DNA from: RHKX01 sp963784885
Lineage (GTDB): Bacteria > Actinomycetota > Thermoleophilia > Solirubrobacterales > 70-9
Reading direction: 5' to 3'
Assembly (NCBI GenBank): GCA_963784885.1
Contig: CAWATA010000002.1
Location: 62,001-126,000, forward strand
DNA length: 64,000 nucleotides
In this document: in pieces, positions 1-7,610 of the stretch
Numbering within the stretch: position 1 is the first letter of the stretch
Layout of the letters: the number at the start of each line of letters is the position of its first letter
Notes under the pieces: model-generated
Told to the model about the DNA's origin: nothing
Databases searched by the model: none
Seen by the model: only the letters and a program-made list of their open reading frames with translations
Made by a program: the position numbers and the translations under genes

Positions 1-441
1 CGCCGACGAGAGAACCACGCACCCGAGCCCGCCGGCTCCCGTCTGGGCGTCGACGACCTCGACCTTCCCCGGGTGGCCACGCTGGGCGAGTGAGCGGGCC
101 GCCTCGCGGGCGGTGTCGCAGGTGCCGGAGATGCCCGACGCGATGTGGATCGAGACGACATCCCGTCCGGCGGCCAGCTCGGGCTCATAGACGGCTTCGA
201 AGTCGCCGACCGAGGGCTGTGAGGTCGTCGGCAGCCGCGGCGACTCGCGAAGGCGCCGGTAGAACTCGCCGAGGTCGTCCCAGGAGTCCTCCGGCTTCAT
301 CTCCTCTCCCCAGCCGACGTAGAGGCTGACCCTCCGCACCCCGAGCCCGTCGAGCAGCTCGGCGGGGACGTAGGAGGTCGAGTCGGTTACGACGACGACC
401 TCGCGCTGATCCGTTTTCGGGTTCGGCACGGTCGGCAACAT
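1..441 (-). CDS. DegV family fatty-acid-binding protein (partial, N-terminal half)
   Basis: The frame on the minus strand opens with ATG at 441 and stays open to the left edge, giving 147 codons of a family that is usually about 280 residues. The C-terminal half therefore lies outside the window. The translation has DegV hallmarks: VVVVTDSTSYVPAELL near residue 16, PTTSQPS near residue 70, and SIHIASGISGTCDTA near residue 95. These form the fatty-acid-binding pocket with its conserved Ser/Thr. Members bind a fatty acyl group and in Firmicutes hand it to fatty-acid kinase; the role in this organism is not shown. It is divergent from the efflux gene at 514, with about 60 bases between them. Confidence 0.85.
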   Translation of the reverse strand, partial: MLPTVPNPKTDQREVVVVTDSTSYVPAELLDGLGVRRVSLYVGWGEEMKPEDSWDDLGEFYRRLRESPRLPTTSQPSVGDFEAVYEPELAAGRDVVSIHIASGISGTCDTAREAARSLAQRGHPGKVEVVDAQTGAGGLGCVVLSSA

Positions 442-487
442 ACGCTGAATCGCCGATGCTAACGGCGCCGCTTCCGTTTCCTGTATG

Positions 488-517
488 AAGGAGCGGTAGA
501 TGGTGCCGCTCCGATGA
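488..517 (+). promoter_or_regulatory. Upstream mini-ORF (MVPLR) coupled to the efflux gene start
   Basis: A good Shine-Dalgarno AAGGAG (488-493) sits six bases before ATG at 500. That ATG opens a five-codon frame, M-V-P-L-R, ending at TGA 515-517. The TGA overlaps the ATG (514-516) of the DHA2 transporter, which has no ribosome binding site of its own. The arrangement implies that ribosomes reach the transporter by termination-reinitiation. Short leader peptides of this kind sometimes make resistance genes drug-inducible, but no known arrest motif is recognisable here. Confidence 0.55.
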
Positions 518-2136
518 GCAAGTGGTCGGTCCTCGTCGTCCTTGGGGCGGCGCAGTTTCTGATGGTCCTCGACCAGGCGGTGATGAACGTCGCCATCTCC
601 CAGCTCGTCGAGGACTTCGACACGACGGTGACCACGATCCAGGCCGTGATCGCCCTCTACGCGCTCGTGATGGCGGCGCTGATGATGACCGGCGGGAAGA
701 TCGGCGACATCATCGGGCGGCGGCGCGCCTTCACGATCGGGATGGTGATCTACGGCACCGGGTCAGCCCTGACCGCGGCGTCGTGGAGCGTGCCCACCCT
801 GATGCTCGGCTGGTCGATCCTCGAGGGGATCGGCGCGGCGCTGGTGCTGCCGGCGCTGGTCGCGCTCACGGCAGCCACCTACACGGGACCGAGCCGGGCC
901 GTCGCCTACGGCGTCCTCGGCGGCATCGCCGGCGCCGGGATCGCGGTCGGGCCGATCCTCGGCGGCTGGGCGACGACCGAGTTGAGCTGGCGGGTCGTCT
1001 TCGTCGGCGAAGTCGTGGTCGCGATCGCGATCCTGCTCGCCACCCGTCTGATGCCGAAGGCGGAGACGAAGGCACCGCGGCCCCGCCTCGACTGGGTGGG
1101 ATCGGCCACGTCGGCCCTTGGGCTCGCGCTGCTGGTCCTCGGCGTGCTCCAGGCGAGCAACTGGGGATGGCTGCGCCCCCTGAACTCCCCGATCGAGCCG
1201 TTCGGATTCTCGCTGACGCCGTTCGTCATCGCCGGCGGCGCGGTCGTGCTCGCCGGCTTCCGGGCCTGGGAGCGCCATCGCGAGAAGGCCGGGGAGGAAC
1301 CGCTCATCCACTTCCGCCTGTTCGGCAACGGCATGCTGCGGGGCGGGCTGACGATGCTGCTGGCCCAGAACCTGATCCTGATGGGAATCTTCTTCACGAT
1401 CCCGCTCTTCCTCCAGGTCGTGCAGGGGCTCGACGCGCTCGAGACGGGCATCCGGATGCTGCCCGCCTCCGCTGGCCTGTTCGTCGCCGCCCTCGGCGGA
1501 TCCGTGCTCTCCAAGCGTTTCGCCGCGCGACCCATCGTCCGGACCGGGCTGGCGATCGTCTTCGTCTCGACCCTGCTCCTGCTCGACACGATCGACGCCG
1601 CCCTCGACTCGACCTCCTTCCTCGTCGCGATGGGAGTGCTCGGCATCGGCATGGGTCTGGTCGTCTCGCAGCTCGGCAACGTCGTCCAGTCGTCGATCGG
1701 CGAGGCCGACCGCAGCGAGGCGGGCGGTCTGCAGAACACGGCGGCACAGCTCGGTTCATCGCTCGGCACCGCCCTGCTCGGCGCGGTCGTGATCAGCGGG
1801 CTGATCTTCGCGTTCTCGAACAACGTCGCCGCCGACGCACGGATCTCCGACGACGTCAAGCAGGAGGTCGACGTCCGGCTGTCCTCCGGCGGCTCGTTCG
1901 TGCCCTCCGACCAGGTCCGGGCCGCCGCCGAGCAGGAGGGGGTCAGCGCGACCGAGGCCGACGCCCTCGTCGAGGGTTACGAGTCGGCGCAGATCAACGC
2001 TCTGAAGACGGCGTTCCTGTTCGCCGCGCTGATCGTGCTCGCCTCGTTCTGGGCGGCCCGCAAGCTCCCGGCCGAGCGGTTCGAGGAGATCGAGGCCGCC
2101 CGGGCTCCGCCGGGGCTTGCGGCCGCAGATGCCTGA
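514..2136 (+). CDS. DHA2-family MFS drug efflux transporter
   Basis: This 540-residue integral membrane protein has the 14-helix plan of drug:H+ antiporters of the DHA2 (EmrB/QacA) type. The first helix carries FLMVLDQAVMNVAI, and the loop between helices 2 and 3 carries the MFS motif A, GGKIGDIIGRRR, at residues 60-71. A large non-membrane loop near residues 460-490 precedes the last helix. It probably exports hydrophobic toxic compounds using the proton gradient; the substrate cannot be read from sequence. Its ATG overlaps the stop of an upstream five-codon ORF that has the only good ribosome binding site. The 3' end overlaps the start of the HAD remnant at 2129. Confidence 0.9.
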   Translation: MSKWSVLVVLGAAQFLMVLDQAVMNVAISQLVEDFDTTVTTIQAVIALYALVMAALMMTGGKIGDIIGRRRAFTIGMVIYGTGSALTAASWSVPTLMLGWSILEGIGAALVLPALVALTAATYTGPSRAVAYGVLGGIAGAGIAVGPILGGWATTELSWRVVFVGEVVVAIAILLATRLMPKAETKAPRPRLDWVGSATSALGLALLVLGVLQASNWGWLRPLNSPIEPFGFSLTPFVIAGGAVVLAGFRAWERHREKAGEEPLIHFRLFGNGMLRGGLTMLLAQNLILMGIFFTIPLFLQVVQGLDALETGIRMLPASAGLFVAALGGSVLSKRFAARPIVRTGLAIVFVSTLLLLDTIDAALDSTSFLVAMGVLGIGMGLVVSQLGNVVQSSIGEADRSEAGGLQNTAAQLGSSLGTALLGAVVISGLIFAFSNNVAADARISDDVKQEVDVRLSSGGSFVPSDQVRAAAEQEGVSATEADALVEGYESAQINALKTAFLFAALIVLASFWAARKLPAERFEEIEAARAPPGLAAADA

Positions 2137-2479
2137 CGCGGTCGTCTTCGACCTCGACGGGGTCCTGCTCGACTTTCCTCAGCCCCTCCGGGCTCGGCGG
2201 CGAGCTCCGCGTGACGCTCTCGTCCGAGCAGGTCGAGCGCGGCAAGCCCTCGCCCGACGTCTATCTCGAGGTGACCCGCCGGCTCGGCGTCGCCGCTGCG
2301 GGGACGGTCGCGATCGAGGACTCGGGCAACGGCATCAGGGGGCGGCGGCAGCGGGGCTGACCGTCGTCGCGATCCCGAACCCCCACTATCCGCCGGGAGA
2401 CGCCCTCGGCCTCACGGCCGCCTCGGTTGCGACTCCCGGCGAGTTGACCCCCGAGCTGCTCGAGTCGGTCGCTTCGTAG
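2129..2479 (+). pseudogene. HAD-superfamily hydrolase remnant (internal deletion and two frameshifts)
   Basis: The frame starting ATG 2129 gives MPDAVVFDLDGVLLD, a perfect HAD motif I with the catalytic Asp pair. It then loses sense at about 2174. The neighbouring frame continues the homology with VERGKPSPDVYLE and VAIEDSGNGIR (motifs III and IV) until about 2340. There a G-run shifts back to the first frame for AAAAGLTVVAIPNPHYPP and the natural end. The cap domain and motif II, about 90 residues, are missing between motif I and the rest, so the total is near 120 residues against about 220 normally. A +1 and a +2 shift cancel. The deletion makes this a true relic unless the whole stretch is misassembled. 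Confidence 0.75.
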
Positions 2480-2489
2480 ACTCGCTTCC

Positions 2490-3809
2490 GTGCCCGCCAT
2501 GGAGCCAGCGACCGACGACCGGCTGCGCGACGAGGTCCGCGAGCTGACCCGCGAGCTGATCAGGATTGACACCTCGAACCCGCCGGGCCGGGAGTCGCTG
2601 GTCGCCGAGTTCATCGCCGGCTACCTGTCGGAAGCGGGCGTCGAGGCGGAGCTGGCCGGTCCCGATCCCGAGCGGCTGAACCTGATCGCGCGAATCCACG
2701 GGGCGGGGGAGGGCCCGTCGCTGATGCTGATGGCGCACACCGACGTCGTCCCCGCCCCCGACGCCGACTGGTCGATGCAGCCGTTCGCCGGCGAGGTCCG
2801 GGACGGGCGCGTCTACGGGCGCGGCGCCGCCGACATGAAGGGTGAGCTCGCGGCACGGATCGTGGCCTTCGCCGAGCTGGCCCGGGGCGGCGAGCCTCCG
2901 GCCGGCGACGTCCTGCTCGTCGCCGAGTCCGACGAGGAGCGCAACACCGCAGACGTCGGCATGTCCTGGCTCGCTCGCGAGCGCGACGACCTGCGCTGCG
3001 ACTACGCGCTGAACGAGGGCGGAGGAATGGTCCTCGAGCTCGCCGACGGGCGCCGCGTCGTGACGATCTCGATCGGCGAGAAGCAGGTCGCCTCGCTGCG
3101 GCTCCGCTTCCGCGGCCGCGCCGGCCACGCCTCGGTGCCGGCCGGCGCCGACAACGTCCTCGGTCGTGCGGCCGAGGCGGTCCAGAGGTTGCTGGCCCAC
3201 GATGCACCGGCCGAGCTGACCCCCCCGATCGCCGCGGCGCTCGACGGCATCGGTGCCCCGAGCGACGATCCCGCGGCCGCCGTCGAGTGGGCCTCCGGCC
3301 AGCACGAGGTCCTCGCGGGAATGGTCCCGGCGATGACGCGGATGACGATCACCCCGACCGGGCTGCAGACTCACGAGCCCGCCAACGTGATCCCGCCGTT
3401 CGCTGATGTGATCTGCGACTGCCGGGCGCTGCCGGGCCAGGATCTCGACGACGTCCGCGAGCAGATCGACCGTGCGCTCGCGGGGATCGAGTACGAGCTC
3501 GAGCTGCTCGAGCCGCTCGAGGGCGGCACCGAGTCGCCGACCGACACGCCCCTCTACGCGATCTGCGAAGAGTACGTTCGCGAGCGGCTGCCGGGAGCTG
3601 AGCTGCTGCCGATCGTCACTCCGGGCTTCACCGACTCGCACTGGGTCCGGCGTGCGCACGGTACCGTCGCCTATGGGTTCGCCCCGGTCTTCTCGACGCC
3701 GCTCGGCGTCTACCTGGACGGCATGCACGGAGCGGATGAGGCGATCGACATCGCCGACCTCGCCGAGATGACCGCCTTCAACATCACCGCCGCCCGCACC
3801 CTGCGCTGA
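2490..3809 (+). CDS. M20-family metallopeptidase (ArgE/DapE-like)
   Basis: The 439-residue product matches the M20 di-zinc amidohydrolases (succinyl-diaminopimelate desuccinylase, acetylornithine deacetylase, carboxypeptidase-like). Metal and catalytic residues are in place: MAHTDVV (His83, Asp85), GRGAADMKG (Asp115) and the ESDEER glutamate pair (about 149-150). A dimerisation domain follows, near residues 195-310. The start is either GTG 2490 or ATG 2499; neither has a clear Shine-Dalgarno. The exact substrate is not predictable, though an N-acylated amino acid or dipeptide is typical. The gene ends inside a 16-bp palindrome shared with the convergent hydrolase. Confidence 0.9.
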   Translation: MPAMEPATDDRLRDEVRELTRELIRIDTSNPPGRESLVAEFIAGYLSEAGVEAELAGPDPERLNLIARIHGAGEGPSLMLMAHTDVVPAPDADWSMQPFAGEVRDGRVYGRGAADMKGELAARIVAFAELARGGEPPAGDVLLVAESDEERNTADVGMSWLARERDDLRCDYALNEGGGMVLELADGRRVVTISIGEKQVASLRLRFRGRAGHASVPAGADNVLGRAAEAVQRLLAHDAPAELTPPIAAALDGIGAPSDDPAAAVEWASGQHEVLAGMVPAMTRMTITPTGLQTHEPANVIPPFADVICDCRALPGQDLDDVREQIDRALAGIEYELELLEPLEGGTESPTDTPLYAICEEYVRERLPGAELLPIVTPGFTDSHWVRRAHGTVAYGFAPVFSTPLGVYLDGMHGADEAIDIADLAEMTAFNITAARTLR

Positions 3810-3819
3810 ACGTTCAGCG
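3804..3819. terminator. 16-bp palindrome holding both convergent stop codons
   Basis: CGCTGAACGTTCAGCG reads identically on both strands. The TGA of the M20 peptidase (3807-3809) and the TGA of the minus-strand deacetylase-like gene (plus-strand TCA, 3814-3816) are mirror images within it. As RNA it would fold into a 6-bp stem with a four-base loop in either direction. There is no U-run, so a role in termination is only inferred. Confidence 0.35.
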
Positions 3820-4881
3820 AGCCGAGTCGACGCCCGCGAGGGTCGAGACGACCAGCTCGCCGATCGTGTCGAGCTCGTAGCCGCCCTCCTGGATCACCGC
3901 CGTCGGCAGCCCGAGACCTCCGAGGAGCTCTCCGGCGGCGCGGTAGCCGTCGGCGGTCACCTCGAGCGGGCTCTCGGGATCGCCGCCGGCGGCATCGACC
4001 CCGAGCGCGACGACGAGCCCACGCGCGCCCGCCGAGCGGGCGAACTCGCAGAGCCCGGCGACCGCCTCCAGCCAGGGACCGTCGCCGCTTCCGGGCGCGA
4101 GCGGCAGGTTCAGGTTCGCTCCCTCGCCGTCGCCCGAGCCGCGCTCGGTGGCGAAGCCGAGGAAGTGGGGGAACCAGCCGGCGCCGGGATCGACGTGGAC
4201 CGAGCCGGTCGCGACGCCGGGATCGGACCAGAAGATCGATTGCGCACCGTTGCCGTGGTGGGCATCGACGTCGAGGACCGCCACCGGCCCGCCGACCGCA
4301 TCGCGAAGCGTCCCGGCAGCCGCCGCGGCGTTGTTCAGGTAGCAGGAGCCACCGTAGGCGTCCCTGCTCGCGTGATGTCCGGGCGGGCGGCAGCAGCCGT
4401 ACGCGACCCCGTCCCGCGCCGCGATCGACGCGGCCGTGGTCGCGACGTCGAGGGCGCGCCTCGCCGCCTCCCAGGTGCCGGGACCGATCAGGGTCATCGT
4501 GTCGAAGCACCAGCGCCCGGCTCGGGCGGCGACCGCCGCCGGCACGGGAATCGGCAGCTCGCCGACCAGGCCGGGATGGGGGAGGAGATAGGGAACGACC
4601 CGGTCCTGACCCGGGTCGGCGGACAGGCCGGCGTCCTCCCACTGCTCCCAGGCGCCGCTCAGCCACCGCACCATCTCCGGATCGTGGAAGCGCAGCGCGA
4701 TCTCGTCGCTCGCCTTCTCGGCGGCGACGATCGCCGACCCCGCCGCCGCGACCGCTGCGCGGATCCGCTCGGCCCGCTCGGGCACCTCGGTGCCCGGGGT
4801 CCGCACCCCGACCCAGATCTCGCCGCCGGGCTCATGGAGGCGGTGGGTCACGTCGTAGACCGTCGGGATAGCGAGCGGCAT
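3814..4881 (-). CDS. Histone deacetylase-family hydrolase (acetoin-utilisation/polyamine deacetylase type)
   Basis: This 355-residue protein belongs to the arginase-deacetylase fold family that includes bacterial AcuC and acetylpolyamine amidohydrolases. It has the active-site pair His169-His170 in PPGHHASRDAYGG and the zinc-binding motif DVDAHHGNG (Asp206, His208). A C-terminal GVDAAGGDP segment lies where the second metal aspartate is expected. The family removes acetyl groups from small amines or from acetyl-lysine. The protein substrate is unknown here; a polyamine or acetylated small amine is as likely as a protein. ATG 4881 is the only reasonable start. It is convergent with the M20 peptidase. 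Confidence 0.88.
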   Translation of the reverse strand: MPLAIPTVYDVTHRLHEPGGEIWVGVRTPGTEVPERAERIRAAVAAAGSAIVAAEKASDEIALRFHDPEMVRWLSGAWEQWEDAGLSADPGQDRVVPYLLPHPGLVGELPIPVPAAVAARAGRWCFDTMTLIGPGTWEAARRALDVATTAASIAARDGVAYGCCRPPGHHASRDAYGGSCYLNNAAAAAGTLRDAVGGPVAVLDVDAHHGNGAQSIFWSDPGVATGSVHVDPGAGWFPHFLGFATERGSGDGEGANLNLPLAPGSGDGPWLEAVAGLCEFARSAGARGLVVALGVDAAGGDPESPLEVTADGYRAAGELLGGLGLPTAVIQEGGYELDTIGELVVSTLAGVDSAR

Positions 4882-4941
4882 GCGGGGTTCGTATCAGGCG
4901 CGGCTGCACGAGCCGCTGCCGGCTCCGCCATGATCCCTCCC

Positions 4942-5298
4942 ATGGCCTACGACGAGGAGCTGGCGTTCCGGGTCCGGGCGCTGCTCGACGGCGTGGATGG
5001 GCTCACCGAGAAGGCGATGTTCGGCGGGCTGGCCTTCCTGATCGACGGCAACATGGCGATCGCGATCAGCGGCAGCGGCGGCCTGATGGCGCGGATCGGC
5101 CCGGAAGCCGCGGAGGGGCTGCTCGACGATCCCGGTGTCGAGCGCTTCGAGATGCGCGGCAAGCCGATCGCCGGCTGGCTCCGGGTCGCCTCCTCGGCCG
5201 TCGACGAGGACGCCGAGCTGCTGCCGTGGGTCGAGCGCTGTGCAGCCTTCGCCCGCTCGTTGCCGCCGAAACAGGCCCGGAAGCCTGATCCCCCTTGA
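4942..5298 (+). CDS. TfoX/Sxy N-terminal-domain protein
   Basis: The 118-residue product is a single TfoX N-terminal domain, recognisable from KAMFGGLAFLIDGNMAIAI near residues 32-50 and MRGKPIAGWLRV near residue 78. TfoX is a competence regulator in gammaproteobacteria. The lone N-terminal domain is widespread in actinobacteria as a small stand-alone protein of uncertain function, so competence should not be assumed. An in-frame ATG at 4930 would add four residues; ATG 4942, followed by AYDEEL, fits the family start better. The stop codon lies inside the -35 element of the downstream operon promoter. Confidence 0.8.
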   Translation: MAYDEELAFRVRALLDGVDGLTEKAMFGGLAFLIDGNMAIAISGSGGLMARIGPEAAEGLLDDPGVERFEMRGKPIAGWLRVASSAVDEDAELLPWVERCAAFARSLPPKQARKPDPP

Positions 5299-5324
5299 CA
5301 GCCGCCGGCCCGCGCGCATAGGTT
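5295..5324 (+). promoter_or_regulatory. Promoter of the peptide/beta-amino acid catabolic operon
   Basis: TTGACA (5295-5300), a perfect -35 consensus, is followed after 18 bases by TAGGTT (5319-5324). Transcription would begin near 5331, about ten bases before the TTG start at 5342, giving a nearly leaderless message. Confidence 0.6.
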
Positions 5325-5327
5325 CCT

Positions 5328-5337
5328 AACGATCGTT
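5328..5337. promoter_or_regulatory. Palindromic operator candidate (TetR type)
   Basis: AACGATCGTT is a perfect 10-bp palindrome followed by a further CGTT half-site. It lies across the predicted transcription start. A repressor bound here would block the promoter, and the TetR regulator encoded five genes' span downstream in the same operon (7603) is the obvious candidate. Confidence 0.5.
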
Positions 5338-5341
5338 CGTT

Positions 5342-6385
5342 TTGACCGCGGTTGTAGACGACATCAGGGAGGACCTCGGAGCCGGACGGGTCATCGCGCC
5401 GCCGCGCGCGTTGCCGCAGCCGGCCGAGCGGCTCGACGCGGGGCCGCCGGTTCGTCCCCGGGAGTTCGAGCTCGCGGTCGAGCGGCTCTGCCTCGACTCG
5501 ACCTCGTTCCGGAACATCCGCGAGCGGGCGGGCGCCGATCCGATCGCGATGGGGGAGCGGATCGCGGCGATCGTCGCCGAGCGCGGCAAGATGCACAACC
5601 CCGAGACCGACTCCGGCGGCGTCCTGCTCGGCACGGTCACGGACGTCGGCGAGCGCTTCCTGGATCCGCCGCCGATCGGCGCCCGGGTGGTCAATCTGGC
5701 GTCGCTGACGCTGACTCCGCTGCGTCTGGATGCGGTCACCGCCGTCGATCCCCACAACGCGCACGTCATCGTCGACGGGACCGCCTTCGTGCCCCAGAGC
5801 GCGCCGTGGGGTCTGCTCCCCGACGACATCCCGACGACGACGGCGATCGAGCTCTACGACGTCTACGGCGCCGGATCGCATACGCGAGACCTCGCCCCGG
5901 AGCGTGGGACCGTGGTCGTTCTCGGCGCCGGTCATGGCGGCAAGCTTGCGCTCGCGGCCGCCCGGGATGCCATGGACGGCGGCACGGTCGTCGCCGTCGA
6001 TGTCGACCCGGCGGCGATCGAGACCGTCGATTCGCTCGGACTCTGCGACGTCGGCGTGGTCGCCGATCTGCGGGATCCGCTCGGAGCACTGGATGCCGTC
6101 TCCGCGGCGGGTGTGGGCCCGGCCGACCTGACGGTGGTCGTCGTCAGCGCGACGGGCTGCGAGTCGACCGCGATCCTGCTCACCGCCGGGGGCGGAACGA
6201 TCCTCTTCTACTCGATGGCGACGAGCTTTCAGTCCGCGGCGCTGACCGCCGACGGCCAATCCTCGGACGTCACCATGATCATCGGCAACGGCTACGCCCC
6301 TGACGCGGGCAGCTACGCGCTCGACCTCTACCGGCGCACGCCGGCCCTGAGGAACGCCTACGCGGGCGGGGTGGTCGGAGCCTGA
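5342..6385 (+). CDS. kdd: L-erythro-3,5-diaminohexanoate dehydrogenase homologue
   Basis: This 347-residue protein resembles Kdd, the NAD(P)-dependent enzyme of lysine fermentation that oxidises the 3-amino group of 3,5-diaminohexanoate to the keto acid. Matching features are LPQPAERLD near residue 25, LDSTSF at 51, MHNPETDSGGVLLGTV near 84-99, LASLTLTPL at 119-127 and the dinucleotide loop VVVLGAGHGG at 191-200. It begins at TTG 5342, close behind a strong promoter and palindrome. It overlaps the next gene by one base. In this organism it may act on a related beta-amino acid, because no lysine or beta-lysine aminomutase is nearby. Confidence 0.82.
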   Translation: MTAVVDDIREDLGAGRVIAPPRALPQPAERLDAGPPVRPREFELAVERLCLDSTSFRNIRERAGADPIAMGERIAAIVAERGKMHNPETDSGGVLLGTVTDVGERFLDPPPIGARVVNLASLTLTPLRLDAVTAVDPHNAHVIVDGTAFVPQSAPWGLLPDDIPTTTAIELYDVYGAGSHTRDLAPERGTVVVLGAGHGGKLALAAARDAMDGGTVVAVDVDPAAIETVDSLGLCDVGVVADLRDPLGALDAVSAAGVGPADLTVVVVSATGCESTAILLTAGGGTILFYSMATSFQSAALTADGQSSDVTMIIGNGYAPDAGSYALDLYRRTPALRNAYAGGVVGA

Positions 6386-6783
6386 TGGTTGAGCGGACCT
6401 ACGACGTCGCGACCCGCTGGCAGGACCTCGACGGCCTCGGCCACGTCAACCACGCCGTCGTCTTCACATACCTCGAGGAGGCTCGCGACGCCTTCCTGCG
6501 CGAGCACGGAATCGGCCGCGAGGAGTACGTCGTCGGCCGCTGCTCGGTCGAGTTCAGCGGCGAGATCGCGCCCGGTCACGAGACCGTCACGGTCGAGTGC
6601 GGCGTCCGCGAGCTCGGGACCAAGAGCGTCCGGACGGCCGAGCGGATCCTCGACGCCGCCGGGAAGCCGGCCGTCGAGGCCGAGTTCGGGCTCGTCCTCT
6701 GGGACCCGGCGGCACGGGCCAGCCGGGCGATGACCGACGCCGAGCGCGCGTCGCTGAGCGGATCGGAGGTGGTGCTCGGATGA
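6385..6783 (+). CDS. Acyl-CoA thioesterase, 4HBT hotdog fold
   Basis: The 132-residue product has the 4-hydroxybenzoyl-CoA thioesterase signature TRWQDLDGLGHVNHAVVFTYLEEAR near residues 10-34 (quoted in two overlapping parts: TRWQDLDGLGHVNHAV, then FTYLEEAR), with the conserved Asp and His. It sits between the Kdd and Kce homologues, the place taken in lysine-fermentation clusters by Kal, another hotdog enzyme that deaminates 3-aminobutyryl-CoA. The sequence is of the thioesterase type, not Kal. Hydrolysis of the acyl-CoA released by the cleavage enzyme is therefore the simplest role. Its stop overlaps the next ATG (ATGA). Confidence 0.82.
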   Translation: MVERTYDVATRWQDLDGLGHVNHAVVFTYLEEARDAFLREHGIGREEYVVGRCSVEFSGEIAPGHETVTVECGVRELGTKSVRTAERILDAAGKPAVEAEFGLVLWDPAARASRAMTDAERASLSGSEVVLG

Positions 6784-7610
6784 GCGCCTGGAACGAGAAC
6801 CCCGTCGTCGTGACCTGCGCGATAACCGGCGCCGACGTCTTCCGGGAGAACAACCCGAACATCCCCTACACGACGAAGGAGATCGCCGACTCGGCGATCG
6901 GCGCCGCAAGGGCGGGCGCGACGATCGCCCACCTCCACGTACGCGAGGAAGACGGGACGCCGAGCGGCCGGCCGGAGCTGTTCGTCGACGTGATCGACCG
7001 GATCCGCGCCGAGAGCGACATCCTGACGATGGTCTCGACCGGCGGATCGAACGACATGACGATCGAGCAGCGAACGACCGGGCTCGAGGCCAAGCCCGAC
7101 ATCTCCGGCGTCGAGTCGGGCTCGATGAACTTCGGCGACGAGACCTTCATCACGCCGCCGCCGGCCGGCCGTGGAATCGTCGAGCGGGCCCGCAGTCAGG
7201 GGATCGCGCTCGAGGTCGAGGTCTTCGACGTCGGCCACGTCGTCAGCGCCGTTCGCTGGCTCGAGCAGGGGATCATCGAGGGGCCGATGACGATCAACCT
7301 CGTCTTCGGGGTTCCGGGCGGGATCGACGCCTCGCCGGAGGCGCTCGACGCGATGCTGAGGCCGCTGCCGCCGGAGACGTTCTGGACGGTCACCTGCATC
7401 GGCCGCCACCACCAGCGGATGATGGCCCTCGCGCTGCTCCGCGGAGCGCCGGGAATCAGGACCGGGCTCGAGGACGTCGCCTACATCAGCCGCGGCGTCC
7501 ACGCCCCGTCGAACGCCGCGTTGGTCGAGATGGCCGTCGACCTGGCCGGGACGCTCGGCCGCGAGGTCGCAACCCAGGAGCAGACGCGGGAGCTGCTCGC
7601 GCTTGGCTGA
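6780..7610 (+). CDS. kce: Beta-keto acid cleavage enzyme (Kce/BKACE, DUF849)
   Basis: This 276-residue TIM-barrel enzyme matches 3-keto-5-aminohexanoate cleavage enzyme over its length. Shared features are VTCAITGADVF, the zinc pair HLHVRE (His51, His53), STGGSNDMT, the NFGDETFI strand, EVEVFDVG and the terminal GREVATQEQTRELLALG. The family condenses a beta-keto acid with acetyl-CoA, yielding acetoacetate and a new acyl-CoA. In Kce, Glu14 binds the substrate amino group; the equivalent position here is Asp19 (recalled alignment, not computed), hinting at a different beta-keto substrate. A GGAGG lies 11 bases before the ATG. The 3' end overlaps the TetR gene by eight bases. Confidence 0.88.
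   Translation: MSAWNENPVVVTCAITGADVFRENNPNIPYTTKEIADSAIGAARAGATIAHLHVREEDGTPSGRPELFVDVIDRIRAESDILTMVSTGGSNDMTIEQRTTGLEAKPDISGVESGSMNFGDETFITPPPAGRGIVERARSQGIALEVEVFDVGHVVSAVRWLEQGIIEGPMTINLVFGVPGGIDASPEALDAMLRPLPPETFWTVTCIGRHHQRMMALALLRGAPGIRTGLEDVAYISRGVHAPSNAALVEMAVDLAGTLGREVATQEQTRELLALG

Noticed and set aside
4930..4942. Start of the TfoX-domain gene at ATG 4930
   Set aside because: Both ATGs lack a clear Shine-Dalgarno; the downstream one gives the family's usual start, so it was preferred.
6385..6783. Kal (3-aminobutyryl-CoA ammonia-lyase) assignment for the hotdog gene between kdd and kce
   Set aside because: Position suggests it, but the DGLGHVNHAV signature is that of 4HBT thioesterases, and Kal motifs are not seen.
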